A stretch of DNA of 55,539 nucleotides from Lachnospiraceae bacterium (GCA_019423745.1 JAHZAV010000017.1:1-55539); one strand, 5' to 3'. Shown: positions 17,502 through 26,509, counted from the first letter of the stretch. The notes: generated by a model from the letters alone, not told the origin. Numbers and translations: made by a program.

Positions 17502-18120
17502 CTACCCAGAAAAAGCTATTTGTGTCAGTCCTTCTGCCATGTATGTACCAAGACCTGAATCTTTGATAATCTGTCCAAGAGCTCCGCCGCCTCCGGTTAC
17601 AAACATATTGATACCTGCTGTTCCTCCCATAGCAGAGGCTACTGTATTAATTAAAATGAATACGATAGAAAGACGTAACGGTGCAAAAGGATCGCATCTA
17701 CCAGGCATTTTCTCATCACCCATATGATATGCATTTTCCGGCTCACGATATGGAAGTTCTACGATTTCACCATTTTCATTTGGGATCCGGTAAAATTTCT
17801 TCGGCAGAACCCTCTTTGCATATACAATACAGCCGATTGCCATTGGAAGCGCAAGAACTAACGTCATCAGAATAAAGGTACCTACATCAACTCCAAAAAT
17901 ACCGCACACACCTAATGGTCCCGGAGTCGGTGGAACAAGGGAATGGGTGATAACAAGTCCGGCTGCAAGCGCAACACCAAGACCAATTACGGATTTTTTT
18001 GTAGCTCTTGAAATCGCTTTTGCGATAGGTGAAAGAACGACAAATCCAGAATCACAGAAAATCGGAATAGATACAAGGAAAGCGGTAAGACAGAGCGCTT
18101 CCTCCTCTCTTTTCTTTCCA
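17502..18120 (-). pseudogene. gntP-family permease remnant
   Basis: Reading the minus strand from about 18120, one frame gives GKKREEEALCL.., then LVSIPIFCDSGFVVLSPIAK.., then SLVPPTPGPLGVCGIFGVDVG, all typical middle segments of GntP-family gluconate/sugar-acid:H+ symporters. The first roughly 130 residues are missing, the section after GDEKMPGRC jumps to DPFAPLRLSIVF.., and the C-terminal helices after GLTQIAFSG are gone. A shorter reading beginning at GTG 17909 is only a piece of this. It lies directly behind the pdxA2-like gene, where a threonate/erythronate transporter would be expected, so substrate import by this operon is probably lost or supplied elsewhere. Confidence 0.85.
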
Positions 18121-18123
18121 TTT

Positions 18124-19122
18124 TCACTTTACAAAATGAGGTGCGTATTTTGCGGCCAGTCGGATTGCTTCAATCATGCTCACAGCACTTACTTTTCCAG
18201 TTCCCGCTATATCAAATGCAGTGCCGTGATCTACCGATGTACGCAGAATTGGCATTCCATTTGTTATTGCGATAGTTTTTTCAAAATCCAAGGTCTTTGT
18301 AGCAACATGTCCCTGATCATGATATAAGGAAAGAACACTGTTATATTTTCCAATAGCTGCCTGATGGAACACGGAATCTGCCCCTATAGGGCCTGCCACG
18401 TCATAACCCATTTTCTTCAACTCTTCGATAGCTGGAATAATTTCCTCCACTTCTTCCCAACCAAATAAACCATGTTCACCACTGTGCGGATTTAAGCCTG
18501 CAATTGCCATTGTCCCTTCCTTGACGCCCAGCCTTTTTAAAGCCTCTGTGCACCGTACCACATAGTCAAGAATACGGTCTTTTTTAATCATATCCAGCAT
18601 CTGTCTTAAAGAAACATGCCTTGTCAGGAAGAATACTCTCATACCATTTGTTTCAAACATGGTCAACGGGTCCTCTGTCCCTGTCAAAGCCCCAAATATT
18701 TCTGTATGCCCGATAAAATTGACATTTCCCGCCTTCAAAGCTTCCTTATTAATAGGCGTTGTGGATACTGCCTCCACTTCCCCGGCATTTGCCAGTTCAA
18801 TGCTTTTTGCAATGTATTCATATGCTGCTTTGCCACACATACCGCTGACTTTTCCAAAGGCGAACTCATCCATATTCACGTTATCCAGATCAATAAGATT
18901 AAGTACTCCTTTTTCATACTTTCCTTCTGATGGTTTTTCAACTATATTGACTTCCAGTTTCACTCCTGTAATGTCAATTGCGTTTTCCATGCACTTTTTG
19001 TCTCCTACAATAATACAATCTGCCACATCCGTCACTTCACTGGATGCAAGAGACATCGCTACAATCTCCGGCCCTACGCCTGCCGGATCCCCCATTGTTA
19101 CTGCAATAATCGGTTTTCCCAT
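18124..19122 (-). CDS. pdxA2: PdxA2-type 4-phospho-threonate/erythronate dehydrogenase
   Basis: This 332-residue NAD-dependent metal enzyme belongs to the PdxA family (DPAGVGPE at 12-19). Metal ligands expected from PdxA are H169 (TRHVS), H213 (NPHSGEHG) and H268 (LYHDQGH); the phosphate-binding His is H139 (GHTE). In sugar-acid operons with DUF1537 kinases, PdxA2 oxidises and decarboxylates 4-phospho-D-threonate or -erythronate to dihydroxyacetone phosphate. The operon context (kinase, dehydrogenase, GntP) favours this over pyridoxine synthesis. RBS CAGGAGG precedes the start. Confidence 0.88.
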   Translation of the reverse strand: MGKPIIAVTMGDPAGVGPEIVAMSLASSEVTDVADCIIVGDKKCMENAIDITGVKLEVNIVEKPSEGKYEKGVLNLIDLDNVNMDEFAFGKVSGMCGKAAYEYIAKSIELANAGEVEAVSTTPINKEALKAGNVNFIGHTEIFGALTGTEDPLTMFETNGMRVFFLTRHVSLRQMLDMIKKDRILDYVVRCTEALKRLGVKEGTMAIAGLNPHSGEHGLFGWEEVEEIIPAIEELKKMGYDVAGPIGADSVFHQAAIGKYNSVLSLYHDQGHVATKTLDFEKTIAITNGMPILRTSVDHGTAFDIAGTGKVSAVSMIEAIRLAAKYAPHFVK

Positions 19123-19135
19123 TTTCTCTTCCTCC

Positions 19136-19763
19136 TGTCTTAAATATAAAGTTTCTCTTTCAAATACGTAATGCCTCTATTAATCGCATCATTTTGTCCC
19201 TGACTTCCGCTCTTTGTAATAATATGTATGCCTTCAAATTCTCCCTTTAAGAACTGACCGTAAGCTGCCAATGGAAGCATTTCATCTATAAGACTTAATC
19301 CCGCTGTGTCAAATTTGGCACATACAGATACGGTAATATCTCCGCCACTCGTGTAAAGCCCTTTAAACTCTGGCTCTGCTTTAAAAATCCAGTAAATACT
19401 TTATACAAAACCCGAATTAATACGTTCTGTCACTTTATCCATGGGACATTGATATCTTTCCATATAAAGCTTAAAATCGATACGATTTTCCGGATAAATC
19501 TCATCTCCTGTTACAGCGAATACTATATTCAGCTTATTCTTTTTGAGAACCTCTTCCGCAACTTTGGATATTTCTTTTTCTCTTCTTGTAGTATTATCTT
19601 CCATTAACTCCTTTACATTTACAAATACATTATGTGTTCTCTGGAACAGCCATAACTCTTACATTTGATTTCTCGAAAACATTGCTGTAAACACACCCTA
19701 ATCCACTGTAACAACCTTCATTTGACTAATAATTACTGCATTTACATTTAAGGCCAAATCCTC
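19136..19763 (-). pseudogene. decayed second DUF1537-type kinase
   Basis: Coding fragments in three frames follow one another on the minus strand: EDLALNVNAVIISQMKVVT (from 19763), EKSNVRVMAVPENT, then HNVFVNVKELMEDNTTRR... to RINSGFV (stop 19401), then FKAEPEFKGLYTSGGDITVS... to the stop at 19136. The last segment (GGDITVSVCAKFDTAGLSLIDEMLPLAAYG.., IITKSGS) matches the nucleotide-binding C-terminal domain of DUF1537 four-carbon sugar-acid kinases. At least three frameshifts or stops break it. A 67-residue reading at 19401-19604 is only one fragment. It sits between the intact kinase and pdxA2, so the operon once had two kinases. Confidence 0.75.
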
Positions 19764-20043
19764 TTAATATTACACAATCCATTGTAAGAATCCTACATCT
19801 TTCATCGGGATCGACGCAACCTTATATTGGCTCTGTTTTGAAAAAATATTGCATTCTTTACAACGGAATTTCCTCATGTCAGGTTGTCTGCTTTAATTCA
19901 AAAGAAGTATTTTTTTAACCAAAAGGGAATCAACCAGAAAAATATTTAGAATCAGCTTGATTTTTAAGATATAAATAGATCAAAAAGGGGTTCAGGGGCT
20001 GATAAAAACAGCCCCTTCTGCCTATAAACATTAACTTTTCAAT
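19764..20043. other. gap after the intact kinase, mostly decayed sequence
   Basis: No intact gene is visible. Short in-frame scraps (for example VASIPMKDVGFLQW) suggest the decayed kinase extended this far. A hairpin AGGGGCTG-ATAAAAA-CAGCCCCT (19994-20016) lies just past the kinase stop; it could be a terminator or a leftover insertion-sequence end, because GGGGCTGT is also the tip of the IS1182-type element at position 1815. Confidence 0.45.
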
Positions 20044-21468
20044 TTATTTCTTCATTAAAATTTCCACTGCTTCTTTCAAAGTACTGTCATCGCCCACATT
20101 CCCCGGGAAGATTACATATGGAACAGAAGGGAATCTACTCTCTTCTCCTGTCTGCCATACAGGAATACCTGGCCTGATCTGTCCAAGCACATTGGCTTTT
20201 TTCACTGCTAATGCCTTTGTTCCTACATCACTGGATGTAATTCCACCTTTTGCGATAACAAAAGCTGGTGTAACTGTCAGCCGGCCTACTAAAGACTGAA
20301 CTGCATCGGAAATTTTTACAGAAAGTCTCAATTCATCTTCCTTATTTCCTGTATCTGCAGTAATCAGTGTCCGGGTTGTGCTGCAGCATACCGTCTTTCC
20401 AGAACGAATACATGCTTCCTCTTTTTCCAGACAGCGTTTTACTTCTTCTTCAAAAGCCGCATCATCTTTTACAAGAGTAGCATTCAATTCAATAAACTCA
20501 ATATCCTTTAACTCTTTCAACGCTTCCAGCTGTCGGGTCGTCTTGTCTGTATGAGAACCTACTACAATAATTCCTCCGTTGCCCGTCTCTTTTACGACCA
20601 TCTTTTCTCTGGTAAGCAGCGGTTGGCTCGTTATGCCGCCCATTACTTTTACAATAGCTGCCGCTGTACGGAACATAAATGTTTTTCCCTTCGCCATTGC
20701 TCTGTACAAAGCTACGCAAAATACTTTAATATCTACATAATCCACAGCATTAACAATAATTTTATTAAAATCCTTTACTGCCAGAAGCTGATTCTCTATC
20801 TTATCTATGTTCATATCATGGATATCTTCCAGAGAAATACAAATAACGTCTTCTTTTTTATAAGCTCCTTTTGTTTTCTCCTCTACATAGGCCGGAAGAT
20901 CAGCTGCTGTATAGCCAAACGTCTTATCTTTTGCGAATTCTGTCTCATTGGCAGGTACAAGTTCATCCCCGTATTTTACGTAATGTACATTGTCAATAGT
21001 AAACCTTCCGCCTTCTTTAAAGAAAGGACAGAGAATTTCCCCATCTACTGTCTTTCCAGTATATTTTTCATAATCTTCTTTTAGAAGTTCTGTTTCCAGA
21101 GGATAGTGTCCCCGAAGAGTACTGTCACTCCGGCTGATGTAAATATATTCTTTTCCGGTTTCTTTTGCTGCCTGATCTGTTACTGCTGAAATTTCATGAT
21201 GTGCCTTTATCGTCTGTTCCTGTGTAAAACCTCTGGAATTAGTCAGCACATAAAAGAGACTGTTTTCCTCTTCAAATCCCTGTCGTATGCTGTCCTTATC
21301 CCAACCAGTATATACAGAAATATCGTGAACAGTCTGTACTCCTGTTGGATCATCATCCAACACAACAATTTTTTTATGATTTGCCTCAATTTCTTTTTGT
21401 AAAAGGCTGTCGATGTATTCCTCATCTATTTTTTTATAGGAAGTCAAAACATCTACACTAATCGCCAT
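20044..21468 (-). CDS. four-carbon acid sugar kinase (DUF1537, DtnK/OtnK/DenK-like)
   Basis: This 474-residue kinase phosphorylates C4 sugar acids such as D-threonate or erythronate at O-4 using ATP. The N-terminal domain carries VLDDDPTGVQTVHD (residues 36-49) and SRSDSTLRGHYPLE; the C-terminal nucleotide-binding domain carries FVIAKGGITSSDV and GQIRPGIPVW followed by VIFPGNVG. This is the intact member of the family in the operon. It begins 41 bp after the dehydrogenase. Which C4 acid is used cannot be settled from sequence alone. RBS GGAGG is present. Confidence 0.92.
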   Translation of the reverse strand: MAISVDVLTSYKKIDEEYIDSLLQKEIEANHKKIVVLDDDPTGVQTVHDISVYTGWDKDSIRQGFEEENSLFYVLTNSRGFTQEQTIKAHHEISAVTDQAAKETGKEYIYISRSDSTLRGHYPLETELLKEDYEKYTGKTVDGEILCPFFKEGGRFTIDNVHYVKYGDELVPANETEFAKDKTFGYTAADLPAYVEEKTKGAYKKEDVICISLEDIHDMNIDKIENQLLAVKDFNKIIVNAVDYVDIKVFCVALYRAMAKGKTFMFRTAAAIVKVMGGITSQPLLTREKMVVKETGNGGIIVVGSHTDKTTRQLEALKELKDIEFIELNATLVKDDAAFEEEVKRCLEKEEACIRSGKTVCCSTTRTLITADTGNKEDELRLSVKISDAVQSLVGRLTVTPAFVIAKGGITSSDVGTKALAVKKANVLGQIRPGIPVWQTGEESRFPSVPYVIFPGNVGDDSTLKEAVEILMKK

Positions 21469-21509
21469 CTTTCTTTCCTCCTTTTCAGCTTTTTTTGCTG
21501 CAAATTTAT

Positions 21510-22397
21510 TTAGTCTACTTTCTTTACTTCCACATCTGCAAGTTTTTCAAAATACTGTACAATTCCGCCATGGTCGTCTTCCATATGACCATGAATCTTC
21601 AACGTCTGAAGAATCTCATAAAGCTGTGCTGTATAAGGAATAGGAACATCAATAGCATGAGCTGTGTTCACTACATTTTTAATGTCTTTATGGTTAATGC
21701 GGATCGGACCGCCTGGTTTAAAGTTTCTTTCTACAATCATAGGAATCTTGGAATCAAGAACAGCGCTTCCTGCAAGACCGCCTCGAATTGCTTCATATAC
21801 TTTTACCGGATCTGCTCCTGCTTTTACAGCCATAACAAAAGCTTCTGATACAACTGCAATCGTATTATTTACAATAATCTGATTCGCAAGTTTTGTCACA
21901 CTACCACTTCCAGGTCCTCCGATCAGAAGAGCTGAAGATCCCATAATATCAAAATACTTCTTCAGAGCATCAAAATCTTTTTGCTCTCCTCCAGCCATGA
22001 TAGCCAGTGTTCCATTTATACCTCCTGTTTCCCCACCTGATACAGGGGCATCCACAAATCCAACACCTTTTTCTTTCAGTTTTTCATAGCATTCTTTAGA
22101 TTCAACCGGAGTAACAGAACTCATATCACATACAATGCTTCCTTCTTTTAAGAAAGCAGCAACTCCACCTTCTCCAAAAAGAATAGATTTTGTAATATCG
22201 CCGCTTGGTACCATAATAAATACAACGTTACACTCTTTTCCTATCTGCTCATATGTACCTTCCTGTGCACCAGCTGCTACTACATCCTTCACAGCTTCTT
22301 TGTTCAGATCTGTTACCATCAGATCCACCCCTGCCTTAAGCAGATTTTTCGCCATTGGTCTGCCCATAATTCCCAGTCCGATAAACCCTGTTTTCAT
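21510..22397 (-). CDS. beta-hydroxyacid dehydrogenase (GarR/LtnD-like)
   Basis: This 295-residue NAD(P)-dependent enzyme has the Rossmann motif GLGIMGRPMAKNL (7-19), the substrate loop DAPVSGGETGG (116-126) and the catalytic lysine K169 (SVTKLANQ). The family includes tartronate-semialdehyde reductase and L-threonate/D-erythronate 2-dehydrogenases (LtnD, DenD). Next to a DUF1537 kinase and PdxA2, an aldonate 2-dehydrogenase role is likely, giving 2-oxo-tetronate for the kinase. It is the first gene after the operator-containing promoter at 22461-22489. Confidence 0.9.
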   Translation of the reverse strand: MKTGFIGLGIMGRPMAKNLLKAGVDLMVTDLNKEAVKDVVAAGAQEGTYEQIGKECNVVFIMVPSGDITKSILFGEGGVAAFLKEGSIVCDMSSVTPVESKECYEKLKEKGVGFVDAPVSGGETGGINGTLAIMAGGEQKDFDALKKYFDIMGSSALLIGGPGSGSVTKLANQIIVNNTIAVVSEAFVMAVKAGADPVKVYEAIRGGLAGSAVLDSKIPMIVERNFKPGGPIRINHKDIKNVVNTAHAIDVPIPYTAQLYEILQTLKIHGHMEDDHGGIVQYFEKLADVEVKKVD

Positions 22398-22460
22398 ACT
22401 TCGTCCTCTCCTTTTCTTGTTCTTTTTCTTTCCGAAATGTTTCTTTTTGTTTCTATCCTC

Positions 22461-22489
22461 ACTTTACTACACACCGGTATACCGGTCAA
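22461..22489 (-). promoter_or_regulatory. sugar-acid operon promoter with GntR-type palindrome
   Basis: On the minus strand TTGACC (22489-22484), 17 bases, TAAAGT (22466-22461). A perfect 14-bp palindrome ACCGGTATACCGGT (22473-22486) fills the spacer and overlaps the -35 element, so the bound regulator would block RNA polymerase. The divergent GntR-family gene is the natural candidate. Confidence 0.75.
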
Positions 22490-22619
22490 TCCCTCAAATT
22501 CTCTTTCTCCGTTTTCGCTAATTTTACGCCCTAAATTTTGAGCAATTTTAACAGATAACTGTTGATTTTCCCACGTTTTTTGATAAAATATAGACAAAGA
22601 CAGTAAAGGAGCCACACGA

Positions 22620-23264
22620 ATGATGACACTCAATGAACAGGCCTATGAACATTTAAAGAAAATGATCTCTGATGGAGATTTATCTTACCATAAAATCTAT
22701 TCCGAGACGAAGCTTTCCAAAGAACTTGGCATTTCCCGCACCCCTTTTCGTGATGCGATCCACAAACTGGTACAGGAAGGTTATATAGATATTATTCCAA
22801 GCAAAGGATTTCGGCTCCATCAGCTTACGCGCCAGGATGTGACAGAAACTTTTCAGGTCCGCTCAGCTTTGGAAACCTACTGCACAGTGGAAATCACCCG
22901 CACTTCCACTACCAAAAAAGCAAAACGTCTTTTTAGTGAACTTCATTTTATTATGGAAGAAATGAAAGAAATCCTGGAAAATTCACAATCAATCCAGGAT
23001 TTCTGTACATACGATTTTCAGTTTCACACTTCCATTATTCATTATCTTGAAAATGAGCAGTTCTCTGCCATTTTTGATACTTTCATGTACCGGATGCAGC
23101 GCCTGGCTCAGATGTCTCTTTCCCATCCAGGGCGAATGAAAGATACCTATGACGAACATCTGGCCATTCTAAATGCTATGGAAACAGGAGATATGAGCCA
23201 TATCTATGACATCACTTTACGTCATATGAATGTACCAAAAGGTATTAATCTGGAGGATCTTTAG
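22620..23264 (+). CDS. GntR-family regulator (FadR/FCD subfamily)
   Basis: This 214-residue protein has an N-terminal winged helix (residues 1-70, YSETKLSKELGISRTPFRDAIHKLVQEGYI) and a C-terminal all-helical FCD ligand domain (about 80-205), with metal-binding type histidines in DFQFHTSIIH, YDEHLAIL and LRHMN. Such proteins respond to small organic acids. It diverges from the C4 sugar-acid operon and probably represses it through the palindrome at 22473-22486. RBS AAAGGAG lies upstream; an adjacent ATG gives a one-residue start ambiguity. Confidence 0.9.
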   Translation: MMTLNEQAYEHLKKMISDGDLSYHKIYSETKLSKELGISRTPFRDAIHKLVQEGYIDIIPSKGFRLHQLTRQDVTETFQVRSALETYCTVEITRTSTTKKAKRLFSELHFIMEEMKEILENSQSIQDFCTYDFQFHTSIIHYLENEQFSAIFDTFMYRMQRLAQMSLSHPGRMKDTYDEHLAILNAMETGDMSHIYDITLRHMNVPKGINLEDL

Positions 23265-23276
23265 ATCCTCCTTTTT
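23252..23276 (+). terminator. terminator of the GntR gene
   Basis: GGAGGATCT and AGATCCTCC form a 9-bp stem followed by TTTTT. The left arm lies in the last codons and the stop codon is inside the hairpin. Confidence 0.85.
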
Positions 23277-23307
23277 AATGAATATAAATATTTATGGATA
23301 TTGCTTA

Positions 23308-23775
23308 CTACTTTCTTATCCGATACAAACGAAACAACCAAAAAGCCATATCCCCAAACAGCAAAATAAGATTTACGGATGTAAACCAGCCGGGAAGACT
23401 TCTTTGAACAACTGTAGCCAAAAGAAGAAAATCAAATATAAACACCATAATCAATTTTAACGTCTTTATCATATACTTTAAGGTGCGATATACGCTATAT
23501 TTATTTTCTTCCGTCACTTTAATGCCCGTGTTCCAAACTTGTGGGATTTTTTCCGTACCTGTTACTACGAGATAAAGAATCCAATTCAATATAATCAAAA
23601 TAATAATTTCGCCTTTGGCTCCCCATCTGTCTATCTCCCCAGCGAAATTATAATGCATAGGTATTTTATCCGGCAACGAAGGCCAAGCCAAAAAAAGATA
23701 GACTGTACATCCCACCAACAAAAGCAATGTCACAACTTCTAAAATAATATCTGCTATTGATGTTCTTACTTTCAT
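23308..23775 (-). CDS. DUF1648 membrane protein
   Basis: This 155-residue protein has four transmembrane segments. The signature WPSLPDKIPMHYNFAGEIDRWG (interrupted after P) is that of DUF1648, a domain found in SdpI-like and other small Firmicute membrane proteins. SdpI is an immunity/signal protein in Bacillus, but this protein lacks the second half of SdpI and a toxin partner is not seen. Stop codon lies 30 bp past the convergent GntR gene. Confidence 0.8.
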   Translation of the reverse strand: MKVRTSIADIILEVVTLLLLVGCTVYLFLAWPSLPDKIPMHYNFAGEIDRWGAKGEIIILIILNWILYLVVTGTEKIPQVWNTGIKVTEENKYSVYRTLKYMIKTLKLIMVFIFDFLLLATVVQRSLPGWFTSVNLILLFGDMAFWLFRLYRIRK

Positions 23776-23989
23776 TTGACATTTCTCCTACATGGTCTTT
23801 GGTTTTAGCATAAATAGTTGAACGACAACTGCTAATAAACAAAGAATATTTTATTTCTATGGATAAGTCTCTGCAACCAAATAGTATATATTCTTTATAA
23901 TTGATTTTTAATGTATCCGCAATACAGTGTAACAAAAAACCTGAATTTATTTTCTCTTTTCCTCCAAAACCTACACAAAATCCAACCCA

Positions 23990-24018
23990 TTGCAACTTTT
24001 GACAATAAATGAGATAAT
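23990..24018 (+). promoter_or_regulatory. promoter of the symporter gene
   Basis: TTGCAA, 17 bases, GATAAT, about 40 bases ahead of the start codon. An alternative TTGACA lies inside the spacer without a good -10. Confidence 0.6.
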
Positions 24019-24056
24019 AAAAAAGTTGTTATAAAGAAAATGAGGAGGAAAAACTT

Positions 24057-25280
24057 ATGAAATCATTTTATGAATGGTATAAATCACACATCACAGGTGC
24101 GATTTTTACCGGCTTAGTTCTCGGTATTCTCACCGGACTTTTTCTTGCAGATCTATTTGAACCAATTCTGACAATTACTGGAATCATTGGCAATATCTAT
24201 ATGAGCGCCTTGAACATGATGATTTTTCCACTGGTCTTTTGTTCCATCATTATGGGCATCACCAGCATTGGAAACGCCCGTACAACTGGGCGAATAACCG
24301 GAGCTGCCATGCTTTTTTTCATTGGAACTACTGCTTTGGCCAGTCTGGTAGGTATTATCCTGCCCCGCTTAATCCAGCTCGGAAAAGGTGTTAGCTTCGA
24401 AATGGCTGAATCCGATATCGAGGCTGCTAAAATGACGGGAATTCTCGACACACTGCAAACGCTTATTCCTTCCAACCCAGTAGCAGCGTTCGTAGAAGGA
24501 AATATGCTTCAGGTTTTAGTTTTCGCAGTAATCATCGGTTTTACATTAATTTCTATCGGAGAAAAAGGTGAACCTTTTCTGAATGTGATCCTCTCTCTTA
24601 ATGAGGTTTGTATCAAAATTATCAGTGTTGTAATGTATTTCACACCAATTGGCGTTTTCTGTACAATTGTACCGGTCGTAGAAGCTAATGGAACTTCAAC
24701 TATCCTGTCGCTTGCAACTCAGTTAATTATTCTGTATATCGCTTTCTTCGGATTCGCCTTCATCGTATATGGACTGGCTGTTAAAATTTTAGGAAAAGCA
24801 AACCCACTAACCTTCTTTAAAGCCATTCTTCCGGCAGCGCTGAATGCATTTGGAACTTGTTCCAGTTCTGCAACTATTCCTATTAGCGAAAAGTGCATGA
24901 AAGAAGATTATGGAGTATCTGATAAAATTACCAGTATCGTGATTCCTCTTGGTGCAACGGTAAATATGGATGCTGTATCTATTCTCATGTCATTTATGAT
25001 TATGTTCTTTGCAAACGCCTGTGGAATCGAAGTAAGCATTTCAACCATGGTGGTTGTTCTTCTTGCCAATGTACTTTTATCTGTTGGAACACCTGGTGTT
25101 CCCGGAGGAGCCATTGCATCCTTTACTGCACTTGCTTCCATGGCAGGATTGCCATCGGGCGTTATGGGAGTATATATCAGCATCAACACTCTTTGCGACA
25201 TGGGCGCTACTTGCGTAAATGTCATTGGCGATCTGGCCTGCTGTGCGGTATTAAAAGAAAAGATTAAACTAGAAAAGTAA
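24057..25280 (+). CDS. dicarboxylate/amino acid:cation symporter (DAACS family)
   Basis: This 407-residue integral membrane protein has the glutamate/aspartate transporter fold. Diagnostic segments are MIFPLVFCSIIMGITSIG (TM3 region), the serine-rich HP1 loop GTCSSSATIPIS, GATVNMDA in TM7 and the HP2 loop VGTPGVPGGAI, followed by NTLCDMGATCVNVIGD in TM8. Substrate (glutamate, aspartate, serine/threonine or C4 dicarboxylate) cannot be read with confidence. It stands alone with its own promoter and terminator. RBS GAGGAGG precedes the start. Confidence 0.93.
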   Translation: MKSFYEWYKSHITGAIFTGLVLGILTGLFLADLFEPILTITGIIGNIYMSALNMMIFPLVFCSIIMGITSIGNARTTGRITGAAMLFFIGTTALASLVGIILPRLIQLGKGVSFEMAESDIEAAKMTGILDTLQTLIPSNPVAAFVEGNMLQVLVFAVIIGFTLISIGEKGEPFLNVILSLNEVCIKIISVVMYFTPIGVFCTIVPVVEANGTSTILSLATQLIILYIAFFGFAFIVYGLAVKILGKANPLTFFKAILPAALNAFGTCSSSATIPISEKCMKEDYGVSDKITSIVIPLGATVNMDAVSILMSFMIMFFANACGIEVSISTMVVVLLANVLLSVGTPGVPGGAIASFTALASMAGLPSGVMGVYISINTLCDMGATCVNVIGDLACCAVLKEKIKLEK

Positions 25281-25357
25281 AAATGTCTTATGCATCACCA
25301 AGACTTCTGCATTGCGGGATCATATTAGACAAAAAACAAAATACTTTTCTAAAACGG

Positions 25358-25394
25358 AAAAGTCTGTCCTGTAAAATCTACAAGACAGACTTTT
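25358..25394. terminator. bidirectional terminator between symporter and membrane protein genes
   Basis: AAAAGTCTGTC and GACAGACTTTT form a strong stem with A/T flanks on both sides. It serves the plus-strand symporter and the convergent minus-strand gene ending at 25405. Confidence 0.85.
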
Positions 25395-25404
25395 TTAATC
25401 CCTA

Positions 25405-26073
25405 CTATTTTTTATCTTTTATCATGTCAAAAAATCCTATGAGGACTGTCCATACATATGCACAGGTCTTTGGTATCATCAACATTCCAATCATAGGATT
25501 AACATCAGCCCATAATACAACCGGAATATAAAAACCAAAACTTAATAAAATAGTCAGCCACATATGTTGAAAATTTTTATCTTCTGCATTTCTGGCGCTT
25601 CTATAAAATAAAATGATTATCAAAAGACCTATTAATGCAAAAGGTATATTTCGATAAATTCCCCAAGACAAAGGAGCATTTACGCTGGTCCATCCATTTT
25701 GTGGAAACAGGCATAACACAATTCTGGCCGCTGCAAGAAAATAAAAAGAGGCGGTCAGCCATTTTTTTCCCTGCACATGATATCGAACTCTCCAAACATG
25801 ATACAGAAGAAGATAGAAAAATGTCATAGTAATCGAAGTAATAAATTTTCCAATTCCTAAAGGAACTACATAATTTTCAAGTCCTGTTGAGCATAATGCA
25901 ATAGCCCGGGGAATAAGGTGAAAAGAATCACCCAAGCCAAGTACAACTGCCATAATACCAAACAACATATACTGCTTATTTCCTCTGGATTTTGCTATCA
26001 TAATAATTCCCAATGTAATAACAGTGGTTAAATATACAACATCAAAAAGAGTCTCCATAATTGCACGCATCAC
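25405..26073 (-). CDS. unknown seven-helix membrane protein
   Basis: This 222-residue protein has about seven transmembrane segments (for example VVYLTTVITLGIIMIA, MLFGIMAVVLGLGDSFHLIP, FALIGLLIIILFYR, LTILLSFGFYIPVVLW). A family is not recognised; the motif GLGDSFHLIPR and a C-terminal KTCAYVWTVLIGFFD are its most distinctive parts. It follows a second membrane protein by 16 bp in a TetR-controlled operon, so both probably act together at the membrane. No signal for an enzyme. Confidence 0.75.
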   Translation of the reverse strand: MMRAIMETLFDVVYLTTVITLGIIMIAKSRGNKQYMLFGIMAVVLGLGDSFHLIPRAIALCSTGLENYVVPLGIGKFITSITMTFFYLLLYHVWRVRYHVQGKKWLTASFYFLAAARIVLCLFPQNGWTSVNAPLSWGIYRNIPFALIGLLIIILFYRSARNAEDKNFQHMWLTILLSFGFYIPVVLWADVNPMIGMLMIPKTCAYVWTVLIGFFDMIKDKK

Positions 26074-26089
26074 TACTATCCCTTTCTAT

Positions 26090-26509
26090 TTACCGTTTAT
26101 ATTTAATTGTATTTTTTGTAAAATGAAATCCAAATAAAATTCCTGCCAAAATCAAAGAAAAGCCTAATCCCGAATAAAACACAGCAATAAATCGTTCCGG
26201 AGCCACACCTGACACACGAAGCCAAATGCCTCCCGTCATCATCACTGCCATAATGATAAAAGATTTCACATCAAAAAACTTGATAAACCATTGTCTTTCT
26301 TCATAAGCAAGTATTCTTCCTGTATGTTTTTTCACAAGTTTTCCAAAAACAAACAACTGAAAAATAATAAACACCACAACAGATAAAAGAATATTAAACA
26401 AATTCAAATATTGAGCATATGCTTCCATTCCTATACGAACAATATTTACTCCTGCTACAATCCACACCAAACAGGCAATCAGTAAAAGATATTGTTTTTT
26501 TACTTTCAT
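26090..26509 (-). CDS. unknown four-helix membrane protein in TetR operon
   Basis: Starting at 26509, where GAGAGGTG precedes ATG by seven bases, this is a 139-residue protein with four hydrophobic helices (LLLIACLVWIVAGVNIVRIG, LFNILLSVVVFIIFQLFVFG, IIMAVMMTGGIWL, FYSGLGFSLILAGILFG). A start at 26542 would run through the TetR-type palindrome and lacks a ribosome site. I do not recognise a family. It is the first gene after the operator at 26529-26541. Confidence 0.75.
   Translation of the reverse strand: MKVKKQYLLLIACLVWIVAGVNIVRIGMEAYAQYLNLFNILLSVVVFIIFQLFVFGKLVKKHTGRILAYEERQWFIKFFDVKSFIIMAVMMTGGIWLRVSGVAPERFIAVFYSGLGFSLILAGILFGFHFTKNTIKYKR

Noticed and set aside
17502..17909. Stand-alone 135-residue gene starting at GTG 17909
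   Set aside because: The same frame continues upstream with clear GntP sequence to about 18120, so the GTG is an internal Val of a truncated gntP.
19401..19604. Stand-alone 67-residue gene
   Set aside because: Sequence on both sides continues the same protein in other frames; it is one fragment of a frameshifted pseudogene.
19620..19810. Possible CRISPR-like repetition of CCA(C/T)TGTAA motifs
   Set aside because: Only two weakly similar copies without regular spacing; the region is better explained as a decayed gene.
23666..23995. 109-codon minus-strand frame upstream of the DUF1648 gene
   Set aside because: It overlaps the start of the DUF1648 gene in another frame, lacks a ribosome site and has no coherent hydrophobic or domain pattern.
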